Below, piece by piece: positions 12,382 through 24,381 of a DNA stretch of 64,000 nucleotides (position 1 is the first letter of the stretch; every line of letters starts with the position of its first letter). The translations under genes and the position numbers were made by a program. Origin of the DNA: Nereocystis luetkeana (taxonomy: Eukaryota > Sar > Phaeophyceae > Laminariales > Laminariaceae); assembly GCA_031213475.1 (NCBI GenBank), contig JARUPZ010000015.1, forward strand, positions 8,708,528 to 8,772,527, read 5' to 3'. Under the pieces are notes generated by a model. The model had not been told where the DNA came from, did not search any database, and saw only the letters and a program-made list of their open reading frames with translations.

Positions 12382-12480
12382 TAGGGGGGGGGGGGTACTC
12401 ATTCGTTGTTTGCCTTCCGTCATTTGACCATTGACCACGAATTCCGTTAGAGGCGGAGCACCGCTCCTGCTCCTAATTTG
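12382..12480 (+). repeat. G-run element, short form
   Basis: Starts at a G run, then gtactcattcgttgtttgcc, catttgaccattgaccac and a cggagcaccgctcctgctcc block. Related copies follow G runs at about 34.6, 34.77, 35.41 and 52.73 kb. The shared entry point, a G run directly joined to gtactcat, suggests an element boundary. A second G-rich run follows at 12479-12503. Confidence 0.6.
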
Positions 12481-13091
12481 GGGGGGGCGGGGGGGGGGGG
12501 GGGTCTACGGCCGGATGGCGAGTCAAAGTGGGGGTGGGGAACTTTCTCTCCGACCGAAGGTTCACAAATACTTCTGTACGGCACCGGATCCCATCCACGA
12601 TCCTTTCCTCCCACGCTAAGCAATACCACCAGGTCTACGGTCCTTTCCTTTACTGAACAAGTACTACCAGGTACCTGGTACCGTGGCATATTCTGTCCAC
12701 GTTGGGTTCACCCTAAACATCACTGCCAAGAAGAACCCTCACTCTCCTGAAAAAACGTCGACGCGGTTGTAGAGTTGCTAAAATATTACATCACGCCCAG
12801 AGAAAGGCTCCGACTAACAGGCATGGTTTAACGCCCCAAAAGCTTGGAAATCAACCCGTCAGAGCTCTTGAACTTGTCGTGTTTCACCTGCGTAGAAACA
12901 GACGCAAGAAAGGCGTGCGATCGGCAAACGGACGCGCAAGACAGGCAGGCGTTTGTCAGTACATACGGCATCAACAACTTATTCGGGCTCTACTATGAGG
13001 AACGGTTGAATCGAGACGGTGCACAACAGAGCCACCCAACAGTGCAAACAAGCCGTCACGTCAGCTGATCCGTGCCTTATTTTTATTTGGC

Positions 13092-15064
13092 TCAAGTACT
13101 ACTAGAACGCGTCTTGCGCCCACCAACTAATTTAAGCTGATTAACTAATGTGAGAGCAACAGCAACAACAACCGCCGCGGTCGGTGTAGAACTGGTATCA
13201 GTAGTAGCTTTAACCGTGCCCACCTTTGACAACTTGGGGTGGATGACGCGCTTGCAGTAGCCGTTGTTGCTCTTGTTACGTCTGTAGTAGTCCTGGTGCC
13301 CCTTATCCGCCGGATACCTATGACGTTTCCGAGGCAAGATCAAGGATGGGAAAACACTATCAGTGTCAAAACGTTTTTTTTTTCCAATTCGAGCGCGGGG
13401 GATTGTGTGCAAGCTTTGCGCCCCGAGTTTCAAGCAAACCGGCTATTCGGCGAGGTGGCTCCGTGCGCGTTGATCTAAGCGCCAACCGGTTCCGATTCAC
13501 AGGTGTCCACCCCCCGCCCCCCCCCCCCCCGCTACATGCCGTGATTGTTATCGCGCAAACCGCAACCAGGTACCAGTGTGAGTTATTGAGGGCAAGACAA
13601 GACGGTATGGCCGCTTTTTGCATGGCCTTCCGGGGGTTGCCTTTCGTCAACAGTCAAAAAGGGAAGTGCTCGCAACGACCCGATCATCGTCTACTCGTTC
13701 ACGAAATCGGAACGCACAGGGAGCACGGAGGTCGACTACGGCGTTGAATTTACGTTGGTGATCAAGATTTGATGTAATTTTGCTCCTCACCATGCGCTGG
13801 CCGTGTTCACTTCCGTTACGATGGGTCTCCCGAATTTGGGCTGTACCGCCGCGATCACTTCTTCCGCCGCTCGCTTTTGCTCCTCTGTGTGGCAAAATAT
13901 CGCGCTCCTGTTCGGCGACGAAATCGACGAGGAAAACAGAAAATCAAAATCCTATTTTGGTTAGCGCTCGGCTGACGGGGCGTAACCGTCGCAAGCAGGC
14001 GATAAAATGCCGCGGTACACTGTTTATGCTAGATTCGTCCACCGAGTATACTTCGACACTGCCGTTGGAAGAATTCACATCGATCAATGTTGAGGCACAA
14101 CTACAGTACAGTATTACTGTAGTACCAAGTGGGTGTTACCCATGTCTCTTGTCGCCGCTGCCCAACTGCGAGCTTCCAGTTAACGTCGCCCCCAGGAGCC
14201 AACGGCCAGCCAGAAACGTTACCGACCAGCGCCGCTGACGATCAGCAAGAAACGTCAACGACCAGCAGGGACAAGTCTGTAAGCACGCGCATTTACTGTT
14301 TTTACTTATTAACAGTGTCTTTCGACTCGCCTGTACTGCGTCCCAACATCGGCGCCCTGTCTGTTCTTGGTGGTGGGGTCGTGCATTTTGAAGAAGATCT
14401 CCAGCAGCTCGGTAGCCGACACCTTGGATGGATCGTATTGCAGCTGGACGGCCTCGGCGTGCCCCGTGTCGCCCGTACAAATCTGCCAGAGGAGTTGCCG
14501 AAACAAAAATAGATACCAGGTACGTACGTACGAATACACGAGTATGACGTAAAAAATATGGAAGATGCCGATGTTAGAAGCCTCGTTCAAGGTGCTTCCT
14601 TGGTTCACTAAATGGAGGACAGCTGTCTCGCTCCAGGTGCTTGCTTCATCAACTCAAGAACGGGAGCTTTCGTTGGATATCGCATGGATACCATATATAT
14701 ATAAGGCAAACAGCAGTAAACACAGTACATGTTCTGGTGCCCGAACAACGTCTGCGTGGTTGACTGTTTCCTTACGCGAGCAGAGCTGCGGAGGAGTTTG
14801 GCCACTACGGTCTGTTACGAGCTAGAATGCACAACTGCAGTCTCTACTTATGTGGTGTCTCTTGGCAACGTCGTCGTTCTGAAAAGGCAAGGCCGTCGGT
14901 ACAACCAGGCAAGGTACAAAAAGAGACGTCCTCGCTTGTTTTTGTCGGTGTTCCACGCACCTGGCCGTAGGATGGGTTGCTCACGATGCCTCCCATGTAG
15001 CCGCTCTCTACGCTCGACACCCCTACAACACGCTGGTAGACCGCCTCAACGCACCAGAAGCAAC
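13092..15064 (-). CDS. msrA: peptide methionine-S-sulfoxide reductase (MsrA), 5' exon not found
   Basis: Reduces methionine-S-sulfoxide in oxidised proteins. Four exons join in phase: 15064-14961, 14482-14331, 13907-13791 and from 13317 down. The first gives the catalytic motif [11 protein letters not shown] and [14 protein letters not shown]; the second [18 protein letters not shown] and ends at GTQY; the third completes [11 protein letters not shown] and [13 protein letters not shown]; the fourth gives [15 protein letters not shown] and IHPKLSK, the usual MsrA C-terminus. The last exon either splices at 13224 or reads on to a stop at 13092. The intron after GTQY has a GC donor (CAG|GCGAGT) and a normal AG end. 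The first exon starts inside a Gly codon, so a 5' exon carrying the start and the usual ATFG strand is missing; alternatively ATG at 15083 ([10 protein letters not shown]) would give an unusually short N-terminus. Cell location therefore cannot be read. The gene is divergent from the bestrophin gene. Confidence 0.9.
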
Positions 15065-15083
15065 CTGGGGGCACGGGCAACAT

Positions 15084-16808
15084 TCCAGTGCGTAGGAAGC
15101 AGGAGCGTGAATGAACATGAAAAGTGAGTCACAAGTATGTTGTCCTGCTGCTCCAGATTATCTCACATACCACAATCTAGGTACCTGGTATCTGGTATGA
15201 CACATAAATACAACTCTGTTCGGAGGTCGTATAAAATACCTTTGGATATTCACCCCAGAGCCCCAACGGTCTCTACATGGCAGAAATTTCTGTTCTGTCC
15301 GAAAAGAGTCGCACTTACCGACAGCACACGGTACGATGACGAGGACATACTTCACAGATCGGACATATCATGATTATCAACGTAGATAGTACCAGGTGCC
15401 CACGGAAAAGAGTTGCTGCGCAGGATCTGAACAGTAGTACAGATCCAACCCAGGGGTCAGGTGATGGATCGCGAAGACTATACGGCTTTCACCCGGCAAC
15501 ATGAGCTGTACGTACTGCAGATCATATAGATCATACGGACCAGGAATCTATCTGCCCTGAAAGATCTACAGTTCAGTACAAGTACATGTATAAGGAAGTG
15601 GGTACGGCGGTATCGGTGACCGGCCGCCGGTGGAGATAGCAGTCGACGAAATGATCAGATTCAAGTTCACTGCAGCATTTCAAGGGCGTAAAATGCACTT
15701 GTTCGAATAAATTGAGAGATCCAAGGAAAGCACCAAATGTCGGCAAGTATCCCATCGCCTTCGTCAAGGTGGAGAGGTCTGAGCCTCGGCTGTTGACAGC
15801 AGAATTCAACAACACGGCCGTGTGTCGTGTTTCGTGTGTCTATATCGTGTACCAGGGTACACGCCACGCCGCACCGTGCCGGAGTCGCTACGATACGTGT
15901 ACGTCACTACAGCAGTACAGTAATAAGACAGGCTACCACCACACCACAACACCCTCACACCACCACCTTTGCACGTCTCTCTCGCTATTCTTATCCCACG
16001 TGGTACTCACCGGCCCCGAGTGTGATCGTCTCGATGGTCATCGTGCGATTCGGTACAAGCGACGTGTTCTGTCTTCTGCTGCTGTTGTCGCTGCTTCTTC
16101 TGCTGCTGGCTGCTGGTGCTGGTTCTGTTTGTTGTTGTTCCTGAACGATTAGTTACTTGTGTGTCGTGTGTTGAGGAACTGGATTCTTCGAGGGCGAGCT
16201 GGCTGGTGAATCCTCTCGGTGTTGAGTGTTCGTTGTGCGTGCTGGTGCCGCTGCTACTGCTGCTGTGTGTGGTTGGGTGCGCGTCCGAAGAGAGTTGGAG
16301 CGGCATCCAGGAGCGGCTTTAAACGCGGCGGAATCGACCCGCAGCCGCTAAAACTAAGAACGACCCGATATCCCGATGTCCTGGATTTGAATTTGTCAGA
16401 AATTTCACAAATAAATTTCAGTAGATCCCATCCCCAATCCCCTTAACATGCGATGCCCATCTTTGATCCCGGACTCCCAATCCCCGTAAAATCATTATGG
16501 CGTTATTATACGTACGTAAGAACGCGGCGTAATTTTATGCGCGTCGATGCGGGTCGATCGTCAGGCCAGTAGAAGGCGACAGGACCAGGACACCACTGAC
16601 CAATCTAAGATTTGATTCATCGTCAGTCACTCTCAACTCTCAACGCAGCAACGCAGCAACGCCCCCACCACAGAGCGACCACACATCCAGGCGGCCAAGA
16701 AACAGGAGAAGCAGTCGACGGAGCGCAGGTCGATCGGCTCCCTTGAGAAAAGACAAGAGCTTTCGAGAAGAATAGCGACCCCAGGACCCCACCCACCCAC
16801 CCCCAAAA
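15084..16808. other. region between divergent msrA and bestrophin genes
   Basis: Should contain the missing 5' exon of msrA and the promoters of both genes. A minus-strand sequence ending at 15322 (GTGTGCTGTCG|GTAAGT) has an ideal donor and the right phase to join the first found msrA exon, but its frame lacks an ATG and does not encode the expected strand, so it was not accepted. No other coding exon was recognised. Confidence 0.4.
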
Positions 16809-19800
16809 ATGGGTCCCTTTTCATCGGAAAAAGCAACCCGAGCTGGCGGTGCGATCGCGCTGATGGTCTTGCTTGGTGGCTTGACAGCGACCTTCAGCTT
16901 CGTGCCGGCCGCCTCCTCCACTTTCCTAGGCGACTCGAACGGCGCGCTCCGGCGGCCGCGGCTGGTCCCTGAAGCCGCAACGGGGGCGACGGCACTTACC
17001 ACCACAACCATGCGGTCGCACCCCAATGTCTGGCGAAGAAGCGTGCGGAACAGCTTGCGAATGCGAGGGGCAATCAGGCGCAAGCGGAACTGGAGTGCCG
17101 GGATGTGGGACAAGTTCACGAGCCCCCCTGCCGGGAGGGCGCACGACGAGGTCACCTTCAGGAGCGGGTGCGAGGGGAGGACGCTCACGATACCTCAAGG
17201 TTCGCAGATACCGATGTACCGTCGATGTCCGTTGATTCTCTTCCTCTTTTTCTTGTCGTTTGTTGTGCTGCTTCTATTAATAGCAGTTGTTGGTTGTTGT
17301 TGTTGTTTTTTTTTCTGCGAGATCAAGATGTTCTTTTTCATTCATGCGTCATGCGACGTGTCCAGGATGCGGTGCTCTATGCTCTGTGTTGTTCTGCTTG
17401 CTCCCCGTCATCCGTGCATGGTGCTCATCTGCCATATGCGCTGCTGTACCCTGGTGTTTCGAACCTGCGAACATCAACAATCAGCACCCCCTGAAGCTCA
17501 CCGAGAGCTGGCGAGGGCGCTCGATGCTATACTTTAGGCCCGGATATGTTAGAGGGAAGGGTAGGCTGTGTTGTTCTTCCCTCTTTGTTCATCTTGCGTC
17601 TGCTCATCTTCCAGTCGAATCTATTCGAACACCAATATTCCATTCCCCCTCTCTCCCTCCGCGAGATCTCACGAGGGCAATCGGTTTGACAACCCAGGGC
17701 CAGATAGATGCCAGAGGCCAGAGGGTGCCGCCGTACTGCGTCGCACCTCCCCCGCACGGTTTACTAGTTCACCACTTCTTCGAGTCTGTGATACTCTCTT
17801 CTCGGGGCTTGGGGCATGTTTGCGTTTAGGACTTTGAAAAACGAATCCAACATTTCCTCGCTTATTTTTTTCGTTTTTGATGGTGATTTAGTGCGGGAGA
17901 TGGGCGGGGTGATTTTTTTTCCCTTTCGTGCCAGGTGTCGATGTTCTGCGGTGGTGTGAGGTGGGAGAGAGACCGCTGAAGTTACTTGAATGAGCGTGGG
18001 CGACTCTATTTTCTTTCATGACACATTCATGGCAGTTGGGAGTGCCAAATGATCCAATCTCGTTTGTACGAGTACTGCTATTAATAATCTCGTTTGTACG
18101 AGTACTGCGAAGTATTGTCTGTGTCTCGCCGTGTGTGACCACAGATCTCGTACGTAGCTCTCTATTATTAGGCGCAGGGTGCAAATACCACTCACCACAC
18201 AACACACACACCACGCACGTTCGAGCTGCCTAAAGCAAGGCCACCGTGTCCACGGCCGAGCTCGCACCTGCTGGAAGTACGGACTCCTGTGTAATCATGA
18301 TCATTCTTGCCATCCGACAAAGTCTACGAGTGTAGGACGATCGTGACAGCTGCTGCCTGCTGTGTTCTTGATATATACCAGGTAGAAATACTACCAGGTA
18401 CTGTTTGTAGACCTTCAACACCCCCGTCACCCCCCTATCGTTTATTAATACATACGGATGGAGTCGAGAACTGCATCGAGTCGGCGCTGAAGCTTCACTC
18501 CTCGTAAGCGTTAGGGTCTAACAGGCTAACACACTCAAAGTATTGCAGTCAGTGGGCACCTCGTGAACTACTGCTGTAACTACACATCGCTCTTACAGCA
18601 GTACCTGTAGTGGACAATATATACCAGGGACCAGTATGTATACCGGTAGCTTTTATTGTTGGTAGGGCAATGACCGCTCTCAACTCCAGAATGCTCTTTC
18701 GTAACCCTTTTACGTAGGACTGCGGTCCCGTTTTGGGGGCAACCCAGTCAAATTGTAAGTAGTTTTCCCCAAAACAGTGCTGCAGCCATGAAGGGTTGAC
18801 TCGGACCGGGCACTCACTGCTGTACTAAGCGAAACGGTGTGAGACGCATGAGAACACAACCCCTCGGACGGATGTGAGTGAGACTAAATAGACGTACGTA
18901 GCTGGTTTTATCTGCTCAAGGGGAAGGTTTGATCTGAGGCGTCGATGGAAATATCTGATCGGTATATTTTCCAAAGCGATCATTTCTTTGTGTGTGTGTG
19001 CCTGCCCCCTGTGGTGGAGGGCGAGTTTATAAGCCTTAAATTGGAGTAGCGTTTGTTACGTAACATTTTTAGTGTACATTCCCTACAATGGCGCCGTCGG
19101 CAGGACGTGATATTATGAAGAGCGAGGTCCTAGGTTCGATTCTCTTCATCCCCCGAAAAAAAAGGGAAAAAAGGTGAATATCTCATGACATATTCAAGAA
19201 CCTGTAAAACTCACTCACTTAGAAAACACCCGGGAAGGAACGATGAGAGCAATGCCATCATTGCAAGCTGAGTCCGGTACCGAAAAGTCGGAGGTAAAAC
19301 TTGGATACTCAATAGTCCCATCGGGGTTTCTGACTTACCCACAAGAAGAGGTAAGTCAGGTTTAGTGAGGGAGAATGCGGTGGAAAGCGACTTTTTAAGC
19401 CTTAAATTCGAGTAGAGTTTGTTACGTAACATTTTTAGTCTACGTTCCCTACACCTCCCCCTTGGGTTTTGAGAAACTCGGCTCGGAAACTCGCCTCAGG
19501 GTGTGTGTTATCTTCATCACCTGTGTGGCACGGTAGTCCACTGCCGCTTTATTGCATTTATGTACGATACGCGCATCGTGTTGCTTGATGATACATGATA
19601 CTCTATGACTATGTATTGTCGCGATGATTATTAGTTGAGTTTGTTACTGCGTATCCCACGTCCCCTGTCCTCGTGTATTTTTTTGCCCACGTACCCTATC
19701 TCCTTGCATCTCGTAGTGTACCGCCTACGCCTTATATCAACATGATATCTCGTAAGATGACGTTTTCGTCCCCAACGTATCCCCTTGTATCTGTATACGG

Positions 19801-20622
19801 CGCACGCTTTTCAATCAATACCTGGTGTGTGTGATAATGTTTTGTACTTTCTTCGTGTTCGTTCCACCTATTACGGGGGAACATAATAAATAGGACCTAC
19901 GCTACGCACAAAAACCGTTATAGTTCGCCATTTTCACTATTAATAACAATATTTTGGTCCTATTTGCTGTGGTCCCCCGAGAATAATGTATTACTGCGGT
20001 TCCCAATCTGTATTTAACCTCTTTTTCTCCCCCTTTTGGGTCTGTTCAATTTTGTGCAGCGGAGAGATACTCGTCGGCGGCTTGGTGGCACAACCTCAGG
20101 ACGCTCCCCACCAGCGTCATCTTGCACCGCATCAAGCACCCCCTGTTGGCGCAGACGTGCTGGGCAACGGCGGTTTCTTTGGTGCATGCCGCCTTCGGAG
20201 GCGTTTGGTCCATGAGCATTAAGGTCAGAGCGAGGGTCCTGGTTATCTAGCGTATGCGGTACTAGTTGTAGGTGGATTTGGTTGACGGTTTGTCATCACC
20301 TTCAGGACTGCAGTCCCATTTTGGGCATTACTTCGTTGGAAGTAGGGTTCCCACGCTGAGTTTCACTGTAACTGCGACAATTTTTCCGCACTAATTTCAA
20401 GTATTTCGTGAATATGTGTGCTTGGGCACTGCAGCACGACAAGGGTTATTTGGTCAATTGCGGTGTTGATCGATTGCGTCGGCTGGTGGAGCTGGTGGTT
20501 GGAGGCGTTTCGTCGACGATCATTAAGGGACGGGAGAGAGAAGGTTTCTCCTACATTTCATTTGAGGTATATTGACGGTGTTCGTCGTTCGGCTCGTTGA
20601 TTAGTTGGGCGATTGGGCTTTG

Positions 20623-20662
<40 letters not shown>

Positions 20663-22528
20663 CTGGGTCAGCCGATTGGTAGGTTGATTTCGGAGCGCAA
20701 CCCGTCTCTACATGGTATACCAGGTAATATATACCCGCGTGGAGGATGAAAATCTCAAACCAAATCGTCCTACGTATTGGCCAAGGCTTTCGTAGTACAG
20801 TAATACTTGGAAGATAGTTTCCGTTGGGAGTCCCGTCTGTTTTCCTTCGCGAGGAATGTAGAATGTAGAACACGCGCGGTCGACGTATCATGCACAGCTT
20901 GCAAAGCTGAGTATCGACTATTTATGACCGATGGGTCGAACTCCCAGCTGGCAGCTGACGAGTAATATACCCCTCCTGTTAATAGTGTTGGATATTGTAT
21001 CAAAAGTTTCGAAGTATCGTACTTTCGATAGACCAGGGTATCGTATCGAACGCGTTTTGCCCTCCATCCCCTGGCATCCCTGTTTTTTTCAATGCAGGTA
21101 CTGAACGAAGGCTTTGATATATCAAATGTCGAATTCGTACGTATCGATCACAAAGTGTTTTTTGTTCATCAGTATCGTATTGCACTCGATTCCGATGTCT
21201 ATGTCCAACACCAACGCCTATGCCCCTCCACCATTTCACACAGCGGCCGATTGACGACGGTTACACATATTCCCCAGCGCGAGTTCGTTCCTAGCTCGAG
21301 CAATCCTATCATGTATGAAACCCGTGGAGCCACCGGACTACTGCTGTACATCCTTCCTCGAGGAATGAAGGCAAAGCATGCGCGAAGAACCCCACCAGAC
21401 AACTTGTACAACTGAGTATCAAGTATATACGATGAATAACAGTACCTCTAAAGTCGAATGCACGAACACTCGACTAGAAATGGAATATAGAAAATTGAGT
21501 ATGAGCCACACAATCGGTCTAACTCACAGCTGACATACCAGGTACACATTTAACTCATTTTGTAACAAACCTACGCGGGTCTGCCACGTCGTGTCGCTTA
21601 ACGCCTCTGCACGACGCCGACCGTTTGTCGCCGCGTTGTATAACGCCCGTACCGATAACGCCTTGGTATTAGCCGCACACCCTCCTCGGGTCGGCGCTGG
21701 GACTGCTGCTGGTTTTCCGGACTAACGCGGCTTATCAGCGGTTTCAGGAGGGGCGGAAGCTGTGGGAGGAGGTGCTAAACGTGTCCAGGGACATCGCCCG
21801 GATGACTTCCCTGTACGAAGACAGTGAGTTTTTGGCGATGTTGTTATTATTATTTTTGTTGTTATTGTTTTGTTTTCACCACCAACGTGCGATTTTTTAT
21901 TTTCGTCCTTTCTGTCGAACTTGTTTTAGGGAAGCCTCGAAATTGTGGAAGAGTCACGAAAATCGTGTAAAAAGTCACGATAATATGGCGACAGTCACAT
22001 AAATCGTGCGAATGCAACGAATATAATGCAAAAATCGTTTGACAGTCACGAGTATCGCGCGAACGCCGCGAATATCGAGCGAAAATCGTTCAACAGCCGC
22101 GAAAATCGTGACTTTGCCCCGAAAACCGTTCTAAACCCACGAAAAACGCGTGAAAGCCGCGAAAATCGTGCCACAGCCACAACACACAGGTCCAAAAACG
22201 ACTTGAAACGCTTCATTCAGAACCACAAAATCTATACAAAAAGCACGAAAATCGCTCCAAAGTTAGCGCTGACGCATCCTCACTCCGACCCTCTTCTGTC
22301 CTTTGCGGTGCATGCGTGCTTTCCGTCTCTTGATGATGCACCGTGGTTCGTTCAACGTTGTGGTCCGTGTTCAGCTTTCGGGCCACGCCTGGTTCAGCGT
22401 GTTGCCAACCTGTTGGCTTGTCATGCGGTTATCTTGCAGGTGAGGTTTTAATAGTAGCAGTACGAGTAGTAGTTGTTGTAGTGGTAATAGTAGCAGTAGA
22501 AATAGTATGTAGTAGTCGTAGCAGTAGC

Positions 22529-22575
<47 letters not shown>

Positions 22576-22640
22576 TAGTAGTAGTAGTAGTAGCAGTGGT
22601 AGCAGGAGTGGTAGTAGGAGTAGTATTAATAGTGGCAGTG

Positions 22641-22683
<43 letters not shown>

Positions 22684-22692
22684 CAGTAGTAG

Positions 22693-22733
<41 letters not shown>

Positions 22734-22749
22734 ATAGTAGTATTATTAA

Positions 22750-22787
<38 letters not shown>

Positions 22788-24381
22788 ATGCTACGCGTTA
22801 CCGGTAGGCTTCAGTATGCATCGTGCCGGAAGAGCAACAAGAGCATTATCACCCGCCCCTCCCCCCCCACCTACGTCCAGCACCCCCTCCTCCACCCCCA
22901 CCTCATCCCCTCACCCACCCTACCCCACCGTACCCCCACCCCCGCTGGTACCGCCTTCTTCCACATTTAGGAACACCTTCAAGGGTACAAGTTGCCTCAG
23001 GTATGGATGGATTTGGTGAAACGGCACGAGGTGGACGAACTGATGGCGACGACGTGCAACCGCCCCCTAAAGGTTGTCAACAAGATTTCCAGAGAGGTGG
23101 GAGCCGAAGCGCGAAGGCGTGCGTAGCGTAAGCGCCTGCACACCTCGGTCAAGACGATCGCTTCCCACTTTTATGGTGGAAAAAAATCCAAGGCAGGGTC
23201 TGCACGCCCGAGCTTCTATGATTTTAGCTCGTAGTTGCCCGGATGGGGTCCGGGTAATTCGTGTGATCCTAGCGCATGTTTCCTGACTGATTGGACATCT
23301 ATTGTGCAGATCCTGCTCAACCCTCTCACAGCGGCAGGCGAGGAACTAGATGATCCACTGTAGATAGATAGATAGATAGATATATCATGATCTATGCGTC
23401 CGAGGTGTGATATCTTTTTAGGAACGGTCGCAATGGATACGTGGTGTCTTCTGACAAAGAGCGGCCCTCGTGGCATTTCGATCTTTCCCGCCGACCTCGT
23501 CCAGATCAAAGCCGTGCCCTACAGCGAGGACTGGTCTTCCCGAGAGAGGCTCGCCATCCTGGCCATGTGCAACAAGCTCAGCGCGACCATCGGTGGGTGC
23601 GAGCGGCTGGTGCAGACGCCGGTGCCCCTACACTACGTACGGCACACGAGTCGCTTCCTGACCATCTGGTGCTTCCTGCTGCCCCTCGTCATCGGTAAGA
23701 GCCTTTGCTACCGTCACCGTCACCACCGTCACCGTCACTACCGCCGACGTATTGGTTCACCTACTTTCCTAATAATAATTACAATTGTTATTATTGTTGA
23801 GTGGTTTTTGTTGTTATTTTTTGTTATTTTTTGTTGTGTACGAACGAGGTCGTTTTTTTTCTTGTTAGTTTCGTTGATTTGCTCTTTTTGTCAATTTTTG
23901 TCGACTGTTGATTGATTTGTTTTGTTTTTTGGTAATTTTGCTCATATTTTGTTAATTTCAATTTTGGTAAATTTGGTAATTTTGCTAACGTTGTTGAATC
24001 ACCTTCCCCCCCCCGCCCCCGCCCCCCTCTGTGCTTGATGTCTGTCTTCATCCAGTGGGAGAGATGGGCATGGCCACAGCACCTGTGGTTTGCCTCGCCA
24101 CGTGGGCTCTGTTCGGCATCCAAGAGATAGGCCTCCTCATCGAGGACCCGTTCCAGTCGGCGCTAAGCTTGGAGATCATGTGCAACACCGTGTACTCAGA
24201 CGTGATGCAGACCATCGGGGCCGCGGACCCCACCCTCCCCCAGCAGCCGATCCCGATGCAGTCCGGCATAGCGGTCTCGGACATCGTCGACCTGGACATC
24301 GAGGAGGTGTTGCCCCTCTCCGCCCGCTGCCGACATCCCGCGCTCCAGGCCGCTCCTGAAGGAGTCGCTGCGATTGCTTGA
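16809..24381 (+). CDS. plastid-type bestrophin-like anion channel, seven exons
   Basis: Bestrophins are pentameric anion (chloride/bicarbonate) channels; plastid members sit in thylakoids (plant VCCN1, algal BST proteins). Exons in phase: 16809-17199, 20060-20223, 21673-21823, 22375-22439, 22971-23096, 23505-23694, 24056-24381, about 470 residues. Exon 1 gives a signal peptide (ALMVLLGGLTATFS) then FVPAA and a basic stretch, a heterokont bipartite plastid presequence. Exon 2: ERYSSAAWWHNLRTLPTS, the plant/algal bestrophin start. Exon 3: LLLVFRTNAAYQRFQEGRKLW, here shown as the RTN-x2-Y signature. Exon 6: CERLVQTPVPLHYVRHTSRF, the conserved selectivity-region motif. Exon 7: IEDPFQSALSLEIMC, the canonical EDPF motif of the C-terminal half. 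Least certain is the exon 1 donor (CAAG|GTTCGC) and the link across the 2.9-kb first intron. The starts of exons 5 and 6 rest on phase and a pyrimidine tract. The end of exon 7 is repeated downstream. Confidence 0.88.
18703..18797. mobile_element. MITE-like foldback element, family A (diverged copy)
   Basis: Starts aaccctttta and ends aagggtt, with inner arms ggactgcggtcccgttttgg and ttttccccaaaacagtgctg. Non-coding. Lies in intron 1 of the bestrophin gene. The same family occurs at 24.4, 35.6, 35.7, 62.9 and 63.0 kb. Confidence 0.75.
19022..19453. repeat. tRNA-like sequence between two 60-bp direct repeats
   Basis: Direct repeats at 19022-19090 and 19393-19453 share aagccttaaatt(g/c)gagtag, gtttgttacgtaacattttt and a cattccctaca-type end. 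Between them, a tRNA-like promoter is visible: A-box-like TGGCGCCGTCGG at 19089-19100 and B-box GGTTCGATTCT at 19133-19143, followed by an A-rich stretch. This looks like a tRNA-derived SINE or its remnant. It does not fold into a proper tRNA that I can see. Confidence 0.5.
19870..19985. mobile_element. MITE-like foldback element, family B
   Basis: Begins attacgggggaacataataa and ends with tcctatttgctgtggtcccc plus a short tail, in inverted arrangement. Contains the family's inner acctacgctacgcacaaaaa block. In intron 1 of the bestrophin gene. Best preserved relatives are at 50.4 and 54.99 kb. Confidence 0.75.
20985..21210 (+). repeat. dispersed repeat, family E, copy 1
   Basis: Shares with 53003-53225 the order gtgttggatat, tcgtatcgaa, gttttgccct, ccctggcatccc, ctgaacgaa, a caaatgtcga block and a tatcgcattgcactcgattc-like end. 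About 220 bp, diverged. Non-coding, in intron 2 of the bestrophin gene. Confidence 0.65.
21940..22260 (+). repeat. minisatellite of about 20-bp units (cacgaaaatcgtg...)
   Basis: Degenerate units built around cgcgaaaatcgtg followed by a short cagc/cagt spacer repeat through intron 3 of the bestrophin gene. The core is a partial palindrome (cacga...tcgtg). The open frame over it is an artefact, apart from the true exon that follows at 22375. Confidence 0.7.
22445..22790 (+). repeat. (AGT)n microsatellite in bestrophin intron 4
   Basis: A trinucleotide array with rare breaks. Two of the breaks are the palindrome TATTAATA (around 22625 and 22748). The Ser- and Val-rich frames here are repeat artefacts. 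Confidence 0.9.
23308..23410. repeat. dispersed gatc-rich repeat, family F
   Basis: Contains cagatcctgctcaaccctct, a cggcaggcgaggaactagat block, a gatagata run and a final gtccgaggtgtga. Related pieces are at 28447-28580, 29330-29480 (reverse), 39630-39960 and 58380-58460. It lies in bestrophin intron 5 and can be mistaken for an exon because it starts after a cag. Confidence 0.6.

Larger units (their letters stand above)
7245..13091. other. intergenic region, no supported gene
   Basis: Nearly 6 kb without a defensible gene. It holds a CCA/ACA-rich microsatellite near 8900-8995, an (AAC)n run at 9343-9380, two copies of a dispersed repeat, a G-run element at about 12.38-12.50 kb and scattered TACCAGGTA-type motifs. 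A minus-strand open frame at 7783-8022 includes a short peptide with protein-like composition (EVEISNLNPSTRCYLLFIAAG) that could be an upstream exon of the membrane-protein gene, but I could not link it. Confidence 0.5.

Noticed and set aside
15322-15355. 5' exon of msrA ending at an ideal GTAAGT donor in the right phase
   Set aside because: No in-frame ATG and no ATFG-type strand; the phase match alone has a one-in-three chance.
22441-22807. CRISPR-like regular array
   Set aside because: It is a pure trinucleotide microsatellite with no spacers; the window is eukaryotic and none of the other arrays has unique spacers of even length either.
23308-23345. possible bestrophin exon after a cag
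   Set aside because: The sequence belongs to dispersed gatc-rich family F found in four other places, and the true exons join without it.
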